Positions 58,114 to 64,000 of a DNA stretch of 64,000 nucleotides are shown here, piece by piece. The notes under the pieces were generated by a model, which saw nothing but the letters and a program-made list of their open reading frames with translations, searched no databases and was not told the DNA's origin. The DNA comes from Winogradskyella sp. (GTDB lineage: Bacteria; Bacteroidota; Bacteroidia; Flavobacteriales; Flavobacteriaceae), in assembly GCA_002722255.1 (NCBI GenBank), contig PBLD01000009.1:167528-231527 (forward strand). Direction: 5' to 3'. Position numbers and translations under genes: made by a program. The stretch's first letter is position 1. Each line of letters begins with the position of its first letter.

Positions 58114-60039
58114 CTATTTTATTGGCAATTCTAGAATTACCTTAGTGCCTTTTGGTTTATTGTTAGAATCTTTTAAATCTACAAAACGTAACGTAAATTT
58201 ATTTTTAAAGTCCTTTACAAAATTGGTTAATCTTTCTTTTGTAAGATTTAAACCTAGGGATTTCCGCTTAATAACTTTATTCTCTTTTATATGTGCAGAT
58301 TGCTCTCTGCCAATTCCATTGTCTATAATTTTAATTAAGACAAAATCGCTAGATTCTTTTGTTACCTCTATATCAATTTGCTTCTTCCCTTTTTTAGAAG
58401 ACAGTCCGTGCCAAATAGAGTTTTCTATAAATGGCTGCAGAACTAATGACGGCAATCTTATAGAGTGCAAATCTATATCGTCATCAATATAAGTATTTAA
58501 AACTATCTCATTAGAAAAACGAATATTCTCTATACTAAAATATAATTCTATAGTTTCAATTTCTTCTGCTAATGAGACTTCTTTTGTTTTTGAAGCTTCT
58601 AATATCTTTCGAATTAATTTTGCGAATTTGTTTAGATAGAAAACAGCTTGCTTTTGCTCATTAGTTATAATATACTGCTTGATTGAGTTTAAAGAATTAA
58701 ATACAAAATGAGGATTCATTTGACTTCTTAAAATATCTTGCTCTAAAGTTAAAATGTGTTTTTCGTTTTGAAGAAACCTCTGTCTGTATAGAATGTATGA
58801 TATTATTATAATAAGAAAAAGCACTAGACAACTAGCCACAAGTATGTTTTTATTTTTGCGATAACGTAATTTTTCAATTTCTCTTTCTTGCTCAATAGAC
58901 TTTAGCTTGTCACTTATCTTCTCAGTATCATATTTTATTATAATGTCATTTACATATTGAAAGTTTTTCTCTTTTCTTAATTCATCCGAAAAATCACGAG
59001 ATAATTGTTCATATTCATAGGCTTTTTCGTAATCTCCCTCCTTTTCTGCCAACAACGCTAAATATCTATAATTCTCTTCTAAACTGCTTTTAAAGCTATA
59101 TTCTGTTGCTAACTCTTCACTTTTATTTAAATAATATTTAGCCTTTTTGTAATTCTCCGTTTTTAAATAAGCCCATCCCAGACTAGAATAAACTCCTGTT
59201 AAATGAAATTTATCTCGTAAATCATTGGCTTCTTTTAAAATCGAAGTCATAAGCTCTATTGCTTCTTCATCCTTATTTTTTTTAATGAAAATGCCACCTA
59301 TACTACTATTACAAATAACCTTTCCTAATTTAGAATTTATCTCAGTATTATACTCTAGAGATTTTTGGTAATACTCTAAGGCTTCGTCTAACTTACCTAG
59401 ACCTTCTTTTGCATAGCCAATATTATGATAGTTTATGGCCAAGCCCAATTTGTTATCTACTTCTTTTTCAATCTTAAGAGATTTAGAAAAACGTTCAATA
59501 GCAATTTCAAATTGATCTAGAGCTAAATAAATATTACCCATACTGTTCAAAGAAACTGCAATACTTTTCTTTATTGACCCTGTCCTTGGATCAACTTTCT
59601 CTGCAATTGCAAGCGCTTCTTGATGATAGTCTAACGCTGTACGTATGGCATCTGTTCTACGGTATACAACACCAAGCATATTAAGACCAATAATATCTAG
59701 ATCTGTATAGTTATTTGCTCTTGCTAAATTAACAGACTCGTTGTGGTAATTAATTGCCTTATCGTATTGTGAGGTGTTTCTGCAATATATACCCATTAAA
59801 TTTGCAGCATAGGCTTGACCGAAAGTGTAATTTCTCTTCTGTGATTTCTTGTAGAAAGAATCAATTACAAGAGAATCATTTGAGAATGGCTTTAATAAAT
59901 TATTTACAGCTTCATAATTCTGTACTTTAGCATTTATTAAGCTATCTATAACTTTCTCTTGCGCCTTTACATGACTCAAAGTAAGTATTGTGATTAACAA
60001 ACCACACAAAAAAGTTGAGGGATGGTTTTTAAGTGTCAT
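58114..60039 (-). CDS. TPR sensor histidine kinase (LytS/His_kinase family)
   Basis: 641 residues. Signal peptide, then a series of tetratricopeptide repeats to ~360 (for example AINYHNIGYAKEGLGKLDEALEYYQKSLEY), a coiled segment, a membrane helix (NILVASCLVLFLIIIISYILY, ~395-415) and a cytoplasmic kinase domain. The phospho-acceptor His lies in QMNPHFVFNSLNSIK; the ATPase has QPFIENSIWHGL and KIIDNGIG. Overlaps the response regulator gene by 4 bp. Confidence 0.9.
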   Translation of the reverse strand: MTLKNHPSTFLCGLLITILTLSHVKAQEKVIDSLINAKVQNYEAVNNLLKPFSNDSLVIDSFYKKSQKRNYTFGQAYAANLMGIYCRNTSQYDKAINYHNESVNLARANNYTDLDIIGLNMLGVVYRRTDAIRTALDYHQEALAIAEKVDPRTGSIKKSIAVSLNSMGNIYLALDQFEIAIERFSKSLKIEKEVDNKLGLAINYHNIGYAKEGLGKLDEALEYYQKSLEYNTEINSKLGKVICNSSIGGIFIKKNKDEEAIELMTSILKEANDLRDKFHLTGVYSSLGWAYLKTENYKKAKYYLNKSEELATEYSFKSSLEENYRYLALLAEKEGDYEKAYEYEQLSRDFSDELRKEKNFQYVNDIIIKYDTEKISDKLKSIEQEREIEKLRYRKNKNILVASCLVLFLIIIISYILYRQRFLQNEKHILTLEQDILRSQMNPHFVFNSLNSIKQYIITNEQKQAVFYLNKFAKLIRKILEASKTKEVSLAEEIETIELYFSIENIRFSNEIVLNTYIDDDIDLHSIRLPSLVLQPFIENSIWHGLSSKKGKKQIDIEVTKESSDFVLIKIIDNGIGREQSAHIKENKVIKRKSLGLNLTKERLTNFVKDFKNKFTLRFVDLKDSNNKPKGTKVILELPIK

Positions 60040-60773
60040 ATTTTATTTAAAAACTCTTTTCTTTTCATTCTTGAGATGGGAATCTTATGGTTGCCCTCTA
60101 AAACAACATATCCATCAGACTTAACATACTCATTTATCTTATCAAGATTAACAATATAAGAGTTATGAATTCTAAAAAAATGGTTGTCGGGAAGTATTTG
60201 GTTAACCTCTTTTAACTTCTTAGTAAGTAATATTTTCTTAGAATTGCTAAGATAAAATGTACTATAATTTCCGTCTGACTCCGCAAACACTATGTCAGAT
60301 ATATTGAGAAATATTAGTTTTCCGTCAGTATTGACAGTAATTTTTTTATCACTTACTTGTTTACTATAATTCTCTAAAATGCGTTCTAATTTATCTGAAA
60401 TAAGATTATTATTTTCAATTTGATTTCTAACTTTTTCTATAGCTATTGTAAGGTCATCTATATCAACTGGTTTTAAAAGATAATCTATAGCTTGTGCTTT
60501 TATTGCTTTTATGGCATACTCATCATATGCAGTAGTAATAATAACAGCAAAATCTTTTGATTCAATCTTATTTAAAAATTGAAAACCATCCATGGTAGGC
60601 ATTTCTATATCAAGAAATATACAATCTATGTGATTATGCTTTATAAAGTCTAACGCTTTATTGGGCTCTGTAAATTTATCCAAAACCTCTATCTGATCAC
60701 AAAAATTTTCTAATTCCCAAGCTAAACTATCTAGTGCTTTAGACTCATCATCAATAAGTATAGTTTTTAACAT
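60036..60773 (-). CDS. LytTR-family response regulator
   Basis: 245 residues. Receiver domain with phospho-acceptor D55 (CIFLDIEMP) and K101 (YLLKPVD), acidic pair IDDE near the start, then a C-terminal LytTR DNA-binding domain (IVFAESDGNYSTFYL ... NHFFRIHNSYIVNLDKINEYVK). Partner of the TPR kinase and transcribed before it. The 236-bp gap to 61010 holds no gene; any LytTR sites there are not obvious. Confidence 0.95.
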   Translation of the reverse strand: MLKTILIDDESKALDSLAWELENFCDQIEVLDKFTEPNKALDFIKHNHIDCIFLDIEMPTMDGFQFLNKIESKDFAVIITTAYDEYAIKAIKAQAIDYLLKPVDIDDLTIAIEKVRNQIENNNLISDKLERILENYSKQVSDKKITVNTDGKLIFLNISDIVFAESDGNYSTFYLSNSKKILLTKKLKEVNQILPDNHFFRIHNSYIVNLDKINEYVKSDGYVVLEGNHKIPISRMKRKEFLNKI

Positions 60774-61009
60774 TTCTGTTCACTTTAAAAAATGTAATAT
60801 AAATATACAGTTTTAATGACTGTTATATGGAAGATATATTATAACTGGTATAAAAAAATGTGCCTTTGGTTAAATTCTGAGATTAAAACTCTCGTATAGA
60901 TTTAATCAAATTACCATTCATACAATTTTTATAACCAACTACACAAGCACATGGTTAGGTGATTTAAATAGGCTATAAATTTATCCTTAATTAACCAATA
61001 AATTAAATC

Positions 61010-62476
61010 ATGAAACTACGTTTATTACTTATCCCCTTCTTGTTGTGTTTTTATTTTTCTAATGCTAATAATATTCAAGTTAACAATATATCTCTAGAGA
61101 ATTTAAATGAAGTCTCTAATTGGGTACACGTAGAGTTTGATCTAGCTTGGGAAAACTCCTGGCGTATTAGTTCTGGCCCTTCTAATTGGGATGCTGCTTG
61201 GGTTTTTGTAAAGTATAGAGTAAATAACGGAGCATGGACTCACGGTATTGTAAGTCAAGCAAATTCTGTTGCTCCTGTTGGTGCTACAATGGATGTAACA
61301 TCTGATGGTATGGGTGCGTTTATATATAGAGACGCTAATGGTAGTGGTGATGTAAACTTTCAAGACATCCAATTACGTTGGAATTTTGGTTCCACAGACA
61401 CCGACGATATTATTGACATTCAAGTATTTGCTATAGAAATGGTATATGTTCCTGAAGGTGCTTTTTACTTAGGAGGAACTACAGGTAATGAATCTAATAA
61501 GTTTCATGCTGGAGGTTTTTCAACAAGTTCATCCTATCAGGTTACTTCTGAAAATGCCATCACTATTGCCAATACTTCTGGAAACTTGTATTATACTGGA
61601 GACAATGCGAGTGGTGGAGATCAATCCGGAACTTTAGGCGCTCAGTACCCTAAAGGATTTGGCGCCTTTTATTGTATGAAATATGAAGTAACAGAGTCTC
61701 AATGGCTAGGGTTCTTCAATAGTTTGACCGAAACTCAAAAAACAAATCGAGATTTAACCGATGCCAGTCACAAAAATAGTGATGGTGTTATAAGTCGAAA
61801 TACTATTTCTTGGACAGGCGGTTCGGCAAGTGCTACCACTTCTGCACCAGACAGAGCTTGTAGCTACATTAGCCCAGGAGATATGAACGCATATATGGAT
61901 TGGACAGGAATGCGCCCAATGACAGAGTTAGAATATGAAAAAGCATGTCGTGGCCCCGTTCTTCCAAAACCAGGTGAGTTTGCTTGGGGAAGTTCCAATA
62001 TTGCTTCCAATGCATACACACTAGTAAACTCAGGTTTTTCAAGTGAACGAGTCTCAAATCCAGAAACCAATACAGGTAATGCAATTTATTCAGACACAAA
62101 CGGAACCATCAGTGGTCCCTTACGTAATGGAGTCTTTGCTGCAAGTGCTGTAAACAACAATCGTGAAGAAACTGGTGGCACATATTACGGAATAATGGAA
62201 ATGTCTGGTAACTTATATGAGCGTTGTGTTTCTGTAGGAACTTCCCAAGGAAGAAACTTTACAGGTGTACATGGAAATGGAATTATAAGCTCTACCGGAA
62301 ACGGAACTGCCGTTAACTGGCCAAACAACTCTACCGGTGATGGATATAGTTATAGAGGTGGAAGTTGGTTAAATGGATCTGACTTTATTAGAGTTTCTGA
62401 CAGATTTGACGGAGCATCAGTGATTGGAACTGGAAACAATCGTTTAGGGTTTAGAGCTGTTAGAACTGCACCATAA
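61010..62476 (+). CDS. Secreted formylglycine-generating-enzyme-like (SUMF1) protein
   Basis: 488 residues: signal peptide (MKLRLLLIPFLLCFYFSNA), an N-terminal beta domain (WVHVEFDLAWENSWR), then an FGE-sulfatase-type fold from ~145 (MVYVPEGAFYLGG, GFGAFYCMKYEVTESQW, MRPMTELEYEKACRG, YYGIMEMSGNLYERCV, YSYRGGSWLNG ... NRLGFRAVRT). The active-site cysteines of true FGE were not identified, so it is probably a structural or binding variant. Next to the LytTR system, which may control it, and one base before the next gene. Confidence 0.75.
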   Translation: MKLRLLLIPFLLCFYFSNANNIQVNNISLENLNEVSNWVHVEFDLAWENSWRISSGPSNWDAAWVFVKYRVNNGAWTHGIVSQANSVAPVGATMDVTSDGMGAFIYRDANGSGDVNFQDIQLRWNFGSTDTDDIIDIQVFAIEMVYVPEGAFYLGGTTGNESNKFHAGGFSTSSSYQVTSENAITIANTSGNLYYTGDNASGGDQSGTLGAQYPKGFGAFYCMKYEVTESQWLGFFNSLTETQKTNRDLTDASHKNSDGVISRNTISWTGGSASATTSAPDRACSYISPGDMNAYMDWTGMRPMTELEYEKACRGPVLPKPGEFAWGSSNIASNAYTLVNSGFSSERVSNPETNTGNAIYSDTNGTISGPLRNGVFAASAVNNNREETGGTYYGIMEMSGNLYERCVSVGTSQGRNFTGVHGNGIISSTGNGTAVNWPNNSTGDGYSYRGGSWLNGSDFIRVSDRFDGASVIGTGNNRLGFRAVRTAP

Positions 62477-62477
62477 G

Positions 62478-63893
62478 ATGAAAAAAAGAATTCTCTTTTT
62501 ATTATTTACTATTTCCCTAATGTATAGTATACAAGTTGATGCACAGTTGTATGAAGGCTCTAATGGTGATGGATATACCGATAGATTAATATCATCCATT
62601 ACACTCACAAATCTTTCTCTCGATATTTTATATGAAGGAAGTAATGGCGATGGGTTTTCGAGTAAACTACTGCCTGCAATTACTTTAAATAATACACCTT
62701 TAACTATATTATACGAAGGAGGTAATAGTGATGGGTTTGATAAAAAAATATTATCAGCAACTACATTAGATAATACTCAACTTATTGTATTATACGAGGG
62801 TAGTAATGGTGATGGTTTTTCAAACAGAATATTATCAGCTACCACTTTAGACAACACATCTCTTTCGGCTTTATACAATGGTGGCAATGGTGATGGTTTT
62901 GATATAAAAATACTATTGGCTACTACATTAGACAATACCTCTTTAGTGGTATTATACGAAGGAGGTAATGGTGATGGGTTTGATATAAAGGCATTAAATG
63001 CAACAACTTTAGAAAATACAACACTAGCAATTTTATACGCAGGCGGAAATGGTGACGGCTTTTCATTAAACCAAGAGATTGTCTATCTAGATCCTAATCA
63101 ACTAGTTGATTTATTACTTAACATCAAAGTCATACTCCAAGGTCCTTCATTATCACCGATAACACCAAATTTAATGAATGATGACTTGAGGAGTAATGCT
63201 TACATTCCTTCGATAAGTCCTTATTCAGATTTATTAGCAATCAACCCAAACGTTTTTAATACTGGTGGAGCTACTGGTAATGGAAACCCAGAAGATGACA
63301 TTGTAGATTGGGTTTGGTTAGAAATACGAAGCAATACTGATAACACCAATGTTATAAATTCTCGTTCAGCCTTATTACAACGTGATGGTGATATTGTTGA
63401 TTTAGACGGGCTATCAAACATTATAATAGAAGGATTAACGGATAATTATTTTGTTGTTGTAAATCATAGAAATCATTTAGGAATAATGACTAATAATCCT
63501 ATAGGTTTATCTAGTTCATTGACAACATTGAATTTCACTAATAATACTACACCAACTTTTGGAAATAATGCCCAAGTTCTACTTAATAATGGTAGTATGG
63601 CTATGTGGGCAGGAGATGCAAATGGAGATAATAATATTCGTTTTTCTGGTAGTGATAACGATGCTAATGTTATTAAAGATTTAGTATTAATGGATCCGCT
63701 AAATATTCTCAATTTACTAACATTCTCATCACCTGGCTATTTTAATGATGATATTAACATGGACGGAAACACGAAATTTTCAGGAGTCAATAATGATAGT
63801 AACATCATTAAAGATAACGTTTTATCATTCCCACTTAATATTTTAAATCTAGCAACATTTACTATACAAGAAACAGTTCCTGAAGAAAACTAA
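62478..63893 (+). CDS. Secreted repeat protein with dockerin-like C-terminus
   Basis: 471 residues. Signal peptide (MKKRILFLLFTISLMYSIQVDAQ), then seven tandem ~26-residue repeats (core LYEGGNGDGFDxKxLxATTLDNTxL) to ~200. A beta-rich middle follows and then two Ca-binding-like loops near 377-450 (DANGDNNIRFSGSDNDANVIKD and DINMDGNTKFSGVNNDSNIIKD), a dockerin-like pair. Probably a surface or extracellular matrix protein; enzymatic activity not evident. Co-transcribed with the FGE-like gene. Confidence 0.6.
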   Translation: MKKRILFLLFTISLMYSIQVDAQLYEGSNGDGYTDRLISSITLTNLSLDILYEGSNGDGFSSKLLPAITLNNTPLTILYEGGNSDGFDKKILSATTLDNTQLIVLYEGSNGDGFSNRILSATTLDNTSLSALYNGGNGDGFDIKILLATTLDNTSLVVLYEGGNGDGFDIKALNATTLENTTLAILYAGGNGDGFSLNQEIVYLDPNQLVDLLLNIKVILQGPSLSPITPNLMNDDLRSNAYIPSISPYSDLLAINPNVFNTGGATGNGNPEDDIVDWVWLEIRSNTDNTNVINSRSALLQRDGDIVDLDGLSNIIIEGLTDNYFVVVNHRNHLGIMTNNPIGLSSSLTTLNFTNNTTPTFGNNAQVLLNNGSMAMWAGDANGDNNIRFSGSDNDANVIKDLVLMDPLNILNLLTFSSPGYFNDDINMDGNTKFSGVNNDSNIIKDNVLSFPLNILNLATFTIQETVPEEN

Positions 63894-63910
63894 ACTTAAA
63901 AAAACACAAA

Positions 63911-64000
63911 ATGAAGAAAATTTACACACTAATTTTATTTGCAATTATATCCATTTTTGGATACAGCCAAGGTTATGAATTTGGGATTGTACACAATTCA
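63911..64000 (+). CDS. Secreted protein, 5' end only
   Basis: 30 codons are visible before the window ends: MKKIYTLILFAIISIFGYSQ is a signal peptide, then GYEFGIVHNS. It follows the repeat protein by 17 bp and is probably the third gene of the same operon. Function cannot be judged. Confidence 0.6.
   Translation, partial: MKKIYTLILFAIISIFGYSQGYEFGIVHNS

Noticed and set aside
62553-63070. Tandem repeats as a CRISPR array
   Set aside because: They are in-frame protein repeats within one gene, with no spacers of unrelated sequence and no cas genes. No CRISPR array was seen in the window.

Overview
This window looks like a low-GC marine-type Flavobacteriaceae chromosome (phylum Bacteroidota) carrying one large prophage. 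The assignment rests on the gliding/type IX secretion genes porU (5' end only) and gldJ at the left edge, promoters of the Bacteroidota form TTG-N18-20-TAnnTTTG, absence of Shine-Dalgarno sequences, and a typical flavobacterial core-gene set on the right.

Layout: 1-3593 is chromosome: porU start (minus), gldJ, murF, tRNA-Val(GAC). 3633-49593 is a ~46 kb siphovirus-like prophage bounded by a 15-bp direct repeat derived from the 3' end of tRNA-Val(TAC). 49580-64000 is chromosome again: tRNA-Val(TAC), folC, a TonB/ExbD/ExbB system, NhaD antiporter, a Glu/Leu/Phe/Val dehydrogenase, anmK, an acyl-CoA dehydrogenase, a LytTR response regulator with a TPR histidine kinase, and the start of a secreted FGE-like/repeat-protein cluster.

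Prophage modules, left to right: XRE repressor and divergent early operon (4.0-12.1 kb: regulators, primase-helicase fusion, SSB-tailed protein, many small genes); a palindrome-rich non-coding region (12.25-12.64 kb); fibre/pectate-lyase module (12.6-17.1 kb); lysis (17.8-19.0 kb: holin-like proteins, M15 endolysin, spanin-like protein); S49 protease and major capsid (19.2-23.1 kb); packaging (23.3-28.0 kb: small-terminase candidates, TerL); an accessory insertion between TerL and portal (28.0-33.2 kb: HIRAN protein, secreted protein, cassette-like small genes, and a leftward N6-methylase/ArdC-like antirestriction cluster); portal and neck (33.6-39.5 kb); tape measure and tail tip (39.6-48.3 kb); and a tyrosine integrase (minus) next to attR.

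Most notable: (1) five copies of a 14-bp motif ACCATGTCACAGCA, each exactly 18 bp upstream of a -7-like octamer, and each opening one functional block of late genes. This looks like an undescribed phage-specific late promoter class. (2) Two loci (11.0-11.5 kb and 29.4-31.2 kb) where tiny genes alternate with related inverted-repeat elements ending in AAC/GTT cores, resembling integron attC-like cassettes but without an integron integrase. (3) The insertion splits a tandem tRNA-Val pair, leaving tRNA-Val(GAC) 46 kb from the operon's visible promoter and handing its neighbour's terminator to the prophage repressor transcript. All functional statements come from reading the sequence by eye; no database search was run.
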